Below are positions 1 through 10,081 of a stretch of DNA of 64,000 nucleotides, piece by piece. Positions within the stretch are counted from its first letter, which is position 1. Each line of letters begins with the position of its first letter. A model generated the notes under the pieces. It had not been told where the DNA came from and ran no database searches. It was given only the letters and a program-made list of their open reading frames with translations. The DNA is taken from positions 1 through 64,000 of the forward strand of contig NADL03000107.1 in NCBI GenBank assembly GCA_002205965.3. The letters are read 5' to 3'. The stretch is from Kappaphycus alvarezii. Its lineage: Eukaryota > Rhodophyta > Florideophyceae > Gigartinales > Solieriaceae. Position numbers and translations under genes: made by a program.

Positions 1-126
1 ATTTTGAAAAAAATGTCCCTTTTGACATCGCTGGTGTACAGTATTGTGCCGTTTAGAATACAATAAAACTCCCTGTACAGAATAGTGAATTTTATAGATA
101 AAATATCTTGCCTGGTCTAGTGGCTA

Positions 127-178
127 TACGGTATTGTACTGTACAGTACAACGTACGATACAGTACACAGTTGTACTA
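127..178. repeat. TACTG/CAGTA pentamer palindrome cluster
   Basis: Short TACTG units turn into their reverse complement CAGTA (core GTACTGTACAGTAC), so each cluster is self-complementary. It is the first of at least eight such clusters in the window. Confidence 0.7.
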
Positions 179-1070
179 GGTCTCAACCGCAGTTATTGTG
201 TTCTTGCGCAAAGGTCCTGTATTGCGCAAATACTCGATTTTTTAAGTAACGGCTTGATCTTTCAGCAAAAACAGCATAGTCAACGCATACAGTAATTCAT
301 TTCGAGACTGACATTAGAAATGGTATCGTGTACAGAAGTTACAGAAATACGGACATATTAAAAGTTTTATTGATATTTCTAGCAAAAGAAAGATTCGTTT
401 CAAGTCCAGAAATAAAATCCGTTCATTTACTCAATTCACACGTTACAAATCACTGGACAAACCATACTCTTTCAAAAATAGTGGCGTTATAAATTAATTA
501 TCTATATAACCATAAGCTAAAGTGCAAACAGTAGAACGATTCCTGGTGGGGCGGGGCTGATCACCCCCTCCCTAGGTAGCCATCCTTATGTCTGAAGCGT
601 TCTCCCTGGTAGCGCATTGGTAGCTGGCGCTGTAAAATTAGTTAGTTTGTAAGTCGCAAATCACACAATGCGCAGCGATGGGTATAGCTCCCTTCCATAA
701 AAGTGCTAAAAAAACCCTCGTCCCCCAGGGAAGAAAGATGCTGGTGACCTCACGGGTGGCTCCCTAGAAATTTTTCTGCCAAAGTATGGCCACGTGTAAT
801 AGCTGTAGAGTTGTTTACAGTTTCGATTTTTACCGCACCCCCCATGTAATTTCGTTGTTACTGAGTTGGTGCACCTGGCCAACGGCATGCATTTTACCGT
901 ACAACATCGAGTTGGCCTTTTAGTGACGTTGAACCGGATTAACTCTGTTTCTTGGTTCCCATGGTGACCACTGGTACCAACTACGGTATTTGATGCGCTT
1001 TTGAACATAGGCTAACCTGCCTAAATTTCAATCATTAAAAGACCCCAGTTTTCCCCCCTTTACAACATGC

Positions 1071-1137
1071 AGTACCGTACAGCATGGATGCGGAGATTCT
1101 AATCGGCACGAATACCGTACTGTACAGTACAGTATTC
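1071..1137. repeat. TACTG/CAGTA pentamer palindrome cluster
   Basis: Contains CAGTACCGTACAG and CGTACTGTACAGTACAGTA, and abuts the left end of the Tc1-type transposon. The transposon appears to have landed in this TA-rich palindrome, in line with the TA target preference of Tc1/mariner elements. Confidence 0.65.
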
Positions 1138-1330
1138 GATGCCATAGCACACCCCCCTTAATCATAGTTTCGCCATTACAATCTACTGTATTTTAAAAAC
1201 TAATCTGATAGTCGCATTTGGCCCCTCAAATAACCCCTAAAACAGTGCCTGTTTAAGTCAATACTAATGCATTCTTACAGCAACTTGAAAATATAAATTT
1301 TAAGGGGTGTCTGGGGTCATAGCACATTTC
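1138..1330. repeat. Left terminal inverted repeat of Tc1-type element
   Basis: Two CATAGCACA motifs at 1143-1151 and 1318-1326, in the same orientation, presumably transposase-binding repeats. The outer copy is followed by a C-run; the inner copy is preceded by GGGGTGTCTGGGGT. Confidence 0.75.
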
Positions 1331-1420
1331 AACTGATGTACCTCCCTCTAACAGTAAAGCCGCGATTCCTGATATCTATCCTTCTCAATTACCTCCCACA
1401 CCCTTCCTGCGACCCCCACG

Positions 1421-2417
1421 ATGCCGCGCGGCACGCAACTCACGGACAGTGAGCGTTCGCAAGCAAAAGCGTTGCAGACAGCTGGCAAAAGCATTTCCGA
1501 CATTGCTCGTCAACTTAAAAGATCGCGCAAAGTAATAACCAACTTTCTTCGTGATCCTGAGGCTTATGGGAAGAAGAACTACCGCAACAATCGTCGCAAA
1601 ATTACAGTAAGAGACGAAAGAAGGCTTTTAAGAGCAGCATCAAATCAGTCGCTGAGCTCTCGAGGGCTTCGTGACGCCTTGCAGCTCCCAATTTCAGTAA
1701 GCCGGACACGTGCATATCTTACCGGAAGCGTTCGTTTGAGGTACAAGAAAGTTAAACATGCCCCCCGTTGACTGAAAGACACAAACTTGCCCGCATGGAA
1801 TGGGGTCGAAAGCATGCTCAAATGGGTCAGCGATTTTGGGGTTCTGTTCTTTTTACAGACGAGAAGCGTTTTAATTGCGACGGGCCGGACGGTTTGCAGT
1901 ACTACTGGCATGATTTAAGGAAGGATGAACACGTTTTATCGAAGCGTCAGCATGGGGAAACGGGATAATGGTTTGGGCTGGTTTTTGCGCACATGGCAAG
2001 ACGAAGTTGATAAAAATTTCCGGCCGTCTCAACTCTTCCAGCTATATCAAGATGTTAGAAGAAGATGTTATGCCATGGACAGAAGATATCATGCCTTTAA
2101 GTTGGACATTTCAGCAAGATAATGCTCCGGCTCATGCCGCTAGATCAACTATGGACTGGTTTAGTGAGCAAGGAATCCGAGTAATGGACTGGCCCGCACG
2201 TTCTCCAGACCTTAATCCCATCGAGAATTTGTGGGGGATACTAGCGAGAGAAGTCTACAAAGGGAATCGGCAATTTACAACCCCAGAGGATCTGATGGCC
2301 TGTGTAACGGCTTGTTGGGACTCTATCCCTCAAAATGTTATCAATAGTCTGATTGGTTCTATGCACAAGCGTACGTTAGATGTTTTGGAACGCCAGGGAA
2401 AGCAAATTGACTACTGA
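1421..2417 (+). pseudogene. Tc1-type DD34E transposase, two frameshifts
   Basis: Three frames in sequence (1421-1771, from about 1768 to 1968, and 1968-2417) together cover a normal Tc1 transposase. The first holds a helix-turn-helix DNA-binding region (IARQLKRSRKVI). The second carries FTDEKRF with the first catalytic Asp. The third carries QQDNAPAHAA (second Asp) and SPDLNPIENLW (the Glu). Exactly 34 residues separate the second Asp from the Glu, so all three catalytic residues survive. The frame changes near 1768 and 1968 are single-base-type shifts, so this copy cannot make an intact protein as it stands. The ATG at 1421 follows about 90 bp after the inner left repeat. Confidence 0.88.
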
Positions 2418-2454
2418 ATGTATGGGTTAGCTCATTACTTTTAGGTTGAAAGAG

Positions 2455-2645
2455 TAAATGTGCTATGACTGCAAACACCCCCTGAAATCTGTTTTGGGAA
2501 CATTGTTTAGAAAAAAGTTGTTGTAACTCGCTATTTCAAAGTCCTAAACGTTTATTGGGACAGGAAACAAGCTGAGCAGATTTGTTTTTAAAATAAACTA
2601 GTTTTTCATGAAGAAACTGTGATTTGGGGGATGTGCTATGGCATC
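2455..2645. repeat. Right terminal inverted repeat of Tc1-type element
   Basis: TGTGCTATG, the reverse complement of CATAGCACA, occurs at 2459-2467 and 2632-2640, mirroring the left end with nearly the same spacing (173 versus 175 bp). Confidence 0.75.
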
Positions 2646-3174
2646 AAGCGGGAGTGTATGTATCAGTGACTACCCGCACACCGCACTGGCGGCAAGGATA
2701 TAACCGACCACACCTTCCCTACATTAAAATAACCCCAAATTTTCCGGGTTAAGAGACTAGCACAAGAATTCTACCGTCCTTCCCGTCAGACCCCTACACT
2801 TTTGTAATTGATGTCCCTAATTCAACAAGATGCAACGACAGCATCCTAGGGTGAGATTGCATCCCATTTGTTGTTCCTGCGAGTTGCGTCTCCACGTGCT
2901 CCACTCGCTAGGGCAAGTCACAGTACCGCCGACAATGCCCCAGACCGTTAGCCAAACCCTTTTCCTCTCCACGCCTAATGGACTCTACCAAAACGACCTC
3001 AACCAACATTACGACTAGGCGGTATGCACTGGACATCTTTCCCTTCTCTCTCCCACCCCCGCCCCGTCCCCGGGTCTCCCTCACCATGTGACAACGGCCC
3101 TCGCACTTGGATGTGGACTGGGAAATCGCTCCACCTCAGTCGGCTGCAGCACATCCTTCGTCCTTGCCCCTGCC
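2646..3174. other. Intergenic, C-rich on the plus strand, nothing recognised
   Basis: No ORF with recognisable motifs. Composition is skewed to C and CCC runs from about 2800 to 3150, which opens spurious reading frames on the plus strand. Confidence 0.4.
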
Positions 3175-4717
3175 TCAGCCGTTCTCGTCATCACTGTAGA
3201 AACTGGCACCGTCCGACAATTTCTCAGAGGATTCCCTACTCAAGTCCAAATCCAAATCAAATGTGCGTTTCTCATCCCTTGCCATGATTCCAATCGGTCT
3301 CCCAAACTCGGCCCCCACCCGAGCACTGACAAACGCCCTTGCAATATCCGATGTCCCAATAGGCCTGAGCAAAATCCGCAACACAAGCAACAGGGCCACT
3401 GCGGATGCCAGCAGAATCGTCATCGTCAACCAGTTTAATCTCCGGCTCCTCCAGCCACATGCGCTGCTCTGACGGCCATGTGCTGGACGAGCCGACGTCC
3501 AGGTCATTCAAATCCGGCCCCCCTATCGAAACGCCACTCGCGCCCTTGAAATACGCCACTGCAAATTCCAAGGCGGCATCCCCCCTGGGTAGAATCCCGC
3601 GGACCCTTGTGTGGTAAGGGACGAGGTCACCTGTCGAAACCGTCGCTGTCCATTGATTTGCACCACGGCGACGTTTTCGCCGTCCTCCACCGTGATGTTA
3701 TACCGTTCGCCCAGCGCGGTGAGTCGGTCGAGATCCATGCGTGTATCGTTTGTGCGGCGCACGTATTCGTTGAACAGAAAGGCGACATATTGGCGATGTA
3801 TAAAGTAGGTGGCCTCGGGATAGTTGACGTAATAGGACCGTTTTGACAGGATCTTGCGCTTGCGGTCATTCATGGTGAAATAGATAATCATCTTGTAGCT
3901 GGCCGACAAGTCGCCGATGGTGATTCGATGCTCAGCACCATACATATGGTTGATGGTCTGAATGGTAAGGTTGACCTCATCGGACACGCGTTGGAAGCCG
4001 ACTTCCGCCGAGAGATTGCCCGTGGCAACGAGGCATGGCGTAACGCGAGTGTTGCCCTGTTCGAGGTTTAGGCCGGTACGACTCACAATGGTGAGGGAGA
4101 CGCAGGGCCGATTGTTGGCACCGGCGACATTGTCACGGATAAGATTCCAATCCGGTAGCAACGTCTCCTCGTAATTAAAGGCGGCCATGGCGTTGGTAAC
4201 CTCTGTGAATTCGACAGTGGAGAGCCAGAGGACGGTGGCCTCTACGCTGAACGTGATGATCAGGACGCGGTAGCAGTGAGCAAGAGACGGAGGTTAATTT
4301 TGCGCGGGGCTTGGCCGGAGGGAAGCGGTTTGCCTCGGATGATGTAACGAAACTTGAAATCTCGAGCGAGCTCGATGAATTGTTTGACGGAGAAGCCGAA
4401 ATTGGAGACACTGCCTTTGTAGGTGCGGAGGAGGATGGTGGTTATGATGGCCTCGATGACGAGAAGGAGAAGGAGGGAAAGGATGGTGAGGATGAGGTCA
4501 TCGCGGGTGGTGAGGTCGACTGAGAAGCGGGTGGATGAGCGTTGGCTAACGGAAATGTTTTCGGAGAGAAAAGTGGCGACATCGCCTCTGTCCATCAAGT
4601 CGAGAGGGGCTGTAAGGGTGGAGGTAAATCGTCGGCATTATAGGAGAGAAAGGAATTGCCTTGGTTGTCGGTTAAAGTGGTAGGGATTAAAACGCTGGGA
4701 GTTGGTACGGCTGTCAT
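3175..4717 (-). pseudogene. Membrane-protein family copy A (unrecognised), frameshifted
   Basis: Read on the minus strand from an ATG at 4717. In order: a short polar N-terminus; a first hydrophobic helix (LTILSLLLLLVIEAIITTIL) after the motif TTRDD; the motif FGFSVKQFIELARDFKFR; a second hydrophobic segment around 4200-4290 (ending SVEATVLWL); a polar domain of about 220 residues (3523-4188, ATG at 4188) with MYGAEHRITIGD; and a C-terminal helix LNWLTMTILLASAVALLLVL followed by DIARAFVSARVGAEFGRPIG. Frame changes near 4620, at 4262 and near 3510 break it. It aligns along its whole length with the copy at 6476-7932, which shows the frames are real. Topology suggests a three-pass membrane protein with a large non-cytosolic domain. 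Function is unknown and I recognise no family. Confidence 0.7.
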
Positions 4718-5156
4718 TGTGGAGTGAATGTGTGGAGCATTCTAGGAGGGAGATGATCGGCCACGACGTTTTGCCAAGGGCGGGTATGTCCCGACTGTGG
4801 TTTGGAATATGCGGTAGATCACTTTATGTTTTATTTTCAATGGAATGAACAGAGTGGCAGGCCCGGGTGTAGACAGGGATGGTCTCGCAGTTTTCCCTGC
4901 CCAAAAGTTTGCGTGCCTTAGGCGGTCCGAGGCTCTGAGGCGGACAAGAAACAAATGCGCATGTTTACAATGCGATGTGTGTTTCATAAGGCAGGGGTGG
5001 ATTAAGACAAGTATGGTTTATCGAGTAGGGGGTGGTACTGTAGCATGACAGTCCACACGAGGGATTACGTGTTGCCTATTTTACAGGCCTTGCCTTGCAA
5101 CGGCATGCGAGCATGGATTAACTGCACTAGAGAAAATGAAGATCACTGAAACATAA

Positions 5157-5229
5157 CATACTGTACTGCCATCAAGGTCATACAGTACTGTACTGTACTG
5201 TACAGTATCTGTATCTACTGAACTGTACA
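5157..5229. repeat. TACTG/CAGTA pentamer palindrome cluster
   Basis: Longest uninterrupted run is ACAGTACTGTACTGTACTG continuing into TACAGTA, i.e. (TACTG)n switching to CAGTA. Confidence 0.75.
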
Positions 5230-5828
5230 TGAAACTGTGTGCCGCACCACTGTATAATGATTCATGCTAAACGATTGCTGCCTGCAATGCTGGCATGGAT
5301 GGAAATAACATCAATGCTGGCATTGATGGCAAATGATGCGTAAAACTATTAAACGAGATCGGCGTTTGACCAACTTGAGTAAACCATTTTGGTTTCTCAC
5401 AAAGGTGCAATGTGCCATGTTTCACTGCACCTCGTGAAACTTGTTTGGTATAATATCCTTCGTGCAAATGCCAATCCAACGAACAACAGTTTTTCAACGC
5501 TTCAAGGCAAATTCATTTCAGCTGTAGTACGGTGGAAAAATTGGGGTGATTGGAGTAAGCGAAACCTCTTGCGTCAACCACAGGATCATCAGAATGATCA
5601 AGACTATGATATCCAAAAGAGATGATTACTGCAACCAGTTTTGTATTTATTGAATCAAGTTGAATAGGTGTCGTGCAGATTGTTTTGGCTCTCACTCAAT
5701 TTACAGTACTTTACAGTCACTTCTTTGAACATTGTCATACAAGGTCATGTGCATCTCCAACTGCGGATATTTCACCCCTGGGCGGAAAATCAAGTGGTTT
5801 ACTTTATCTTGTAATCATACCATTCACC

Positions 5829-5853
5829 TACTGTACTGTACTGTACAGTACAT
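5829..5853. repeat. TACTG/CAGTA pentamer palindrome
   Basis: CTACTGTACTGTACTGTACA followed by GTACA; same design as the cluster at 5157. Confidence 0.75.
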
Positions 5854-6126
5854 TGAAAAATTACATAGGGGTGTGCGACGCCCTCGTGTTTTCCGCTAGG
5901 AATGACACATTTGTCCAAGTCTCCAGGCACTTTGTCTCACTTTCTTTTGCTAATGCTATCGCTTTCTGAGCGATTGCAACTAACGCCAACCACAGTTTGT
6001 TCCTCTCCACCCGTCGATATCATACGGCTAATACGCACGCAAAAACGACGTCTTTGCTTTGCATTGTGTTCAGTGTCGCCGCTGCCCTCGCCGCTCACAT
6101 CCTATGTAATATCTCGCAACTTGAGT

Positions 6127-6158
6127 AACATGTACTACAGTATACAGTACAGTATATA
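6127..6158. repeat. TACTG/CAGTA pentamer palindrome
   Basis: Contains TACAGTATACAGTACAGTAT. Confidence 0.65.
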
Positions 6159-6475
6159 ATTTCATTGGCACTAGCCACCTGCAGCCCACTGCACCGCAAT
6201 CATACCCCACAAATCAAGTCAATATTCCATATCCCCGTTTTCATCCAAAACTGCACTCCCAACACTTTATCCTCACCCTCAAATCGTTAACAACAAAAAT
6301 GCATCGACAGCATCGCTCCCAATCTCCCGCATTCAACTGTCATGACCACTCTCACCATTTGCACACAACCGCTGTCCAGTAACCCGCCCACATTCGCCCG
6401 CCGATTAAATGCTATCAACGCCCATCCCCTCCAACCCTATCTCATCTCCCTCACAGCTGTCCCCACAAACCCGAC

Positions 6476-7932
6476 ATGAATTTCACTTTCATTACCCTCA
6501 GCGACAACTTTGATAACCCGTATTTCACCCTCAACTCGTCCGGAACCGTTGCTCGCAATGTTACCGCCATTCAAGAGTTGGGCGACGGCAGCGAACGAAA
6601 CATCGCTTCCCTTGCTGACCCGCTCCTTTTTGTTGAGAGACGCGCGCGCGTCAGGGCCTTTTCAGACCGACATTACGACACGCGATGATGTCCTCCTCGC
6701 CTTTATGTCCCTGATCCTCTTTTGATCATTGACAGCATGATCGCCGCCTTTCTCTTACGCTCCAAGCATGGCGCCATTAGTAACTTCAGCTTCTCTATCA
6801 AACAAGTCATCGAACTCACAAGGGATTTCAGCTTTCGCGGCATCATACCTCCACGCAAACAAAGGAATGGACGAAACATCAACGTCCGTCTGCTCCTCGT
6901 CTCCTTTCTCATCCTTTTGTTTCCCTCGGTGTCGAGGTCGCCATTCTATTTCTGACAAACCCCACTCTCACCAGTGTCTCCAACCTCGTCGCCACCTTTC
7001 GCATCATGCAACCAGTCGTTCCACACTGGGGGCACATTCGTTTCCACGCACGTGCCTCCATCAATCGCCCCTGCGAACCCTCTATTTTCGTCGGTGTTGA
7101 GCAAGGATCCACCACCATCAACGGCTGTACCGAGAGCTCTCTGGACCCTGAAAACGTCGACATCTTCCAAAAGAACACCGAGCAGAGGAATTTAACCATC
7201 ATTTCGGATTTCCATGCTTATGGCGCCGATCATTTCATGACCATTGGTAACCAAAGCGCCACCTTTGCCACGCGAGTCGTGTTTGTGCTCGGAGACAAAC
7301 GCCCTCGCTTCATGAGGACCGCGGCATTTCCAGCGATGAATCGGAGCAGGTACGCTTTGGACACATGCAGTTTGTCGCATACGTGTTTTCTATTTACACG
7401 AGAGCCGTGGGGGCAGCTGACCCTGACATGAACTTGGAACGGCTGAGAGAACTGGATTTCGTCTTTGACGATACACAGGATGGTCCGCAGTACAGAATTT
7501 TGAGGCGCGTAGAGAATCAATCGCTTGTCGAGTCGAGGAGGTACATAACGACGCTCAGTGGGGTAATCCCGATGGGTTGGCAGTTTTGCGGTGGCCCAGC
7601 ATTACTTTCGAGGAAGTGCTGCTGTGGTTGTAACTGACCCAGACCAGGAGGATTTGTTTCTTGGCGAAGGGCTCCAGAACACGGTGGCAGAAATATGGAA
7701 AGAGCAGATAAGACCTTTAAACTGGCTTTCACTTCTCATTGCAATCTTGGCGTTGCTCTTGGCTCTCGTTACGCTTCGAATGTTCGCCAAACCCGTGTCC
7801 ACTCCGGATATTGCAGGCGTGTACGTCAAGCATGCCGTCGGGGCAGATCTTGGTAGGGGACCCATGGAAATCTCAGAGAAAGAAAGCAGCTCGTTTCGTG
7901 TGAGTATCCTGAGGGGAGCTTGTACAGGATAG
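6476..7932 (+). pseudogene. Membrane-protein family copy B (unrecognised), frameshifted
   Basis: Plus-strand paralogue of copy A with the same order of parts: N-terminus with TLSDNFDNPYF from the ATG at 6476; ITTRDD plus a hydrophobic helix around 6680-6770; FSFSIKQVIELTRDFSFR; RLLL plus a second hydrophobic segment; a polar domain with YGADHFMTIGNQSA (about 7210-7255); and a C-terminal helix LNWLSLLIAILALLLALV followed by DIAGVYVKHAVGADLGRGPM. Frame changes lie near 6650, 6724, 6930, 7370 and 7590. Copies A and B are divergent (head-to-head) with 1.76 kb between their starts, as expected of an inverted duplication. Homology may extend slightly upstream of 6476, where an L-T-A-V-P-T peptide matches the start of copy A. 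Function unknown. Confidence 0.7.
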
Positions 7933-9243
7933 GGGCAGAGACAAATACGAATGAACGCTACAATGTACAAGAAGAATACACATAGCTACGGTGCCGATGT
8001 GCAGTCGGCAAGGAGAGGGGCTCCGCAAGTTTTGCGGAGCTGCGAGGTTTTTGACCCAGGGTTGGCAGTTGTGGTCACTTGTGAAAAGCACTGGCATTGC
8101 AATCCTCATCATGTTCCAAAGTGGGTCAATTGCGTACTGTTATAATTGTCTCAGGGAGCAGGGCTACGAGGAGGACGGAGACGCATACAGAGCTGGGAGA
8201 GAAGAAAGGTTGTACTGCTGGTCGCAAGTGAAGCCGGATGCCGTTTCGGATTATTGGTGAATGTTCTGCTATTTGGGATAAATGCCTGTTGTCAACATTA
8301 AGAGGAATCGAAATTGGCTCGGTTCCCCACCATGCAAGGGTTGAACGTTTATTTCCCAACTGCAACTATTCCGAAAGGTTAATGCAATTTTTCGAAAGAG
8401 GGGTTGGGATTGCGTTTCGACGCTGAATCACATACGGCCTCAGCTACAGAGTCGAGTCCTGAATTTCACTGAAATCACTCCTCGGCACTCTAGCCTCGTC
8501 CACTCTTTCAACTACATCACTCTGAGGCGTCCCTATCAGTACGCTCAGACAGATGGTATTTGATATTCATCAGGATGACGTCTCAATGAATGGATTGGCA
8601 ACTGCGAGGGCTACCACTTTAGTTTGATAATTCGGAAACCAAAAAAGCCGTTTGTGCAGCCAAGTACGGGAATACTAGATCTAATCGTCCCCATTCTCAA
8701 GGTCTGGCCAAGTTTTCCAAAATAGATCGTCGGAGTCGATTTTACACCACTCTCTCTCGGGCGTCAAAGACATGAATTTGAATGTGCCATTTTGACTCTT
8801 TTATTACGGTATGGAGTAGCGGGGAATTTTTGGGGTGCTTAACTGATTAGGGATGCAAGACGGCTATTTTACGAAGGCTAAGGGGACAGGTATGTGTAAT
8901 TGAGTAGTACCACTGGGTTTCTCTACTTTTCTGCGTATCTTCCAATGCCGCTTTTTACATTATTTTTGACACTTAGGACAGACTGTCCTAGTTGCTTGTT
9001 CCGTTTTGTTGCCTTCTGAATGTGGGAAATTACGTTGCGCAAGCCTCAACCCTGAAGATACGGCTGTACGAGATTCAATTCGGTGCTGAGATTTGGACTT
9101 GAGTTGTTTTCGTGTCACTACGGATGCCTCGTCACGACTCCCCCTCATTTACAGCAAATAGTTTCTATGGTTTGCACAACACCTGTCACGCGACTTCCAA
9201 GAGAAACAGCCATTGTTGATAGTACCCTTTTTTCTTGGTAGCG
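7933..9243. other. No supportable gene
   Basis: Only short unrelated frames. A minus-strand frame opposite 7602-7970 is the antisense shadow of copy B. I see no transposase or reverse-transcriptase motifs here. Confidence 0.4.
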
Positions 9244-9501
9244 TCCCACCTCCGCGCTCGAACGCGTCACCCTGAACAAGCATACCTTCTACGGCCCCCC
9301 ATGCCGGTCTGAAGGCATTCAACTGCGCCCCCTGGCAACTGATCTTAATGGCCAGATCGACATCTCCGACCTTCAGCTCCTCCAGGATATCGCAAATTGC
9401 ACCGCCGCGAGTTCAGGAAAATCTGCCGTCACGGAGTTTTACGCGCTTCGGACAACGCTGTCAGCCTTCGTGCAACGTTATACTGCCCTTATGATCAACT
9501 A
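9244..9501 (+). pseudogene. C-terminal coding fragment, possible 3' exon, unrecognised
   Basis: An open frame begins right after a pyrimidine tract and TAG (TTTTTTCTTGGTAG), which looks like a 3' splice site. It encodes about 85 residues beginning near SALERVTLNKHTFYGPP and ending QRYTALMIN before a TAG at about 9500. It has no ATG of its own and codon-like GC-rich composition. Just downstream are a strong hairpin (9542-9563) and AATAAA at about 9576, which could be the 3' end of a transcript. I do not recognise the protein. It could be the last exon of a gene or part of a retroelement. Confidence 0.4.
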
Positions 9502-9541
9502 GCGCAGACTCGGCGCTGTTAAGCAGCACTATGTAGGTCCA

Positions 9542-9563
9542 GAAGGGACCGCAAGGTCCCTTC
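9542..9563 (+). other. Perfect 9-bp hairpin with GCAA tetraloop
   Basis: GAAGGGACC, GCAA, GGTCCCTTC. The loop is of the stable GNRA class. It lies 41 bases after the stop of the preceding coding fragment and about 13 bases before GAATAAA. The role is unknown: possibly a 3' UTR structure or an element-end recognition hairpin. Confidence 0.6.
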
Positions 9564-9602
9564 GTACGGCGTTTGAATAAATTTCATAATTTACTCATCT
9601 CT

Positions 9603-9756
9603 CAAACGTCGAACTGTCAAGCTCAGACGAGATAGAAGACTGGAGCCGTACGCCGGGGACCGGCGTTTGACATCGCTGAACAGAGAAGTGGGCGAAAGGG
9701 AAGCAGAAAGATCTGGATAACGGGTAGATAATAAAGAGATCGCGGCCGAGGCACTT
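9603..9756 (-). repeat. Inverted copy of a non-LTR segment (minus arm)
   Basis: Reverse complement of this stretch matches 9926-10081 with few differences (for example it shares GATCTTTCTGCTTCCCTTTC and CGATGTCAAACGCCGGTCCC). Spacer between arms is about 170 bp. Confidence 0.8.
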
Positions 9757-9925
9757 CGCAGCTTCGACCGGAAGCAGCGGGAGGCTTTCGCACAGATTCA
9801 TTGTCCTTGCACCGACTCCGACTCTCGCTTCTTCACTCCCTGAGTCCGCTTATGCGGCTTCGATGATTGATGTTTTCAGCCGTTTCTCAGATCTGCTCTC
9901 CTTCTCGGGAACCTACACCTGGAGG

Positions 9926-10081
9926 AAGTGCCTCGGGCCGCGATCTCTTTACTATCTACCCGTTATCCAGATCTTTCTGCTTCCCTTTCGCCCACTTCTC
10001 TGTTTCAGCGATGTCAAACGCCGGTCCCCGGCGAACGGCTCCAGTCTTCTATGTCGTCTGAGCTTCACAGTTCGACATTTG
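9926..10081 (+). repeat. Inverted copy of a non-LTR segment (plus arm)
   Basis: Sense arm of the inverted pair, continuous with the coding sequence that follows to 10897. A transcript could fold into a long hairpin with 9603-9756. Confidence 0.8.

Larger units (their letters stand above)
1..1137. other. Left flank without a supportable gene
   Basis: No convincing gene on either strand. The stretch contains two TACTG/CAGTA palindromic clusters, annotated separately, and homopolymer-rich AT sequence. A 100-codon minus-strand frame at 706-1008 has no recognisable motif and biased low-complexity composition, so I do not call it. Confidence 0.5.
1138..2645 (+). mobile_element. Tc1-type DNA transposon, complete ends, dead transposase
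   Basis: Outer ends are inverted repeats: GATGCCATAGCACA at the left matches the reverse complement of the right end, and similarity runs on through a C-rich stretch and a (C)ATAGTTTC / CACAGTTTC block. A second inverted pair lies inside, at about 1303-1330 and 2455-2482. Each end therefore carries two direct copies of CATAGCACA, 173-175 bp apart. This is the IR/DR layout known from some Tc1-like elements such as Sleeping Beauty. The element is about 1.5 kb, normal for the family. A clear TA target duplication is not preserved; the exact outer base is uncertain by a few positions. Confidence 0.85.
4718..6475. other. Spacer between two head-to-head paralogues
   Basis: Holds three pentamer palindrome clusters, annotated separately, and a tandem pair of a 17-bp unit (AATGCTGGCATGGATGG and a one-mismatch copy at 5286-5302 and 5313-5329). 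It would contain the 5' regions of both flanking genes. No TATA or other promoter element stands out. Confidence 0.5.

Noticed and set aside
706..1008. 100-codon minus-strand ORF
   Set aside because: No motif, low-complexity C-terminus and location in a repeat-rich flank; likely chance.
7602..7970. 122-codon minus-strand ORF
   Set aside because: Antisense to the C-terminal helix region of membrane-family copy B.
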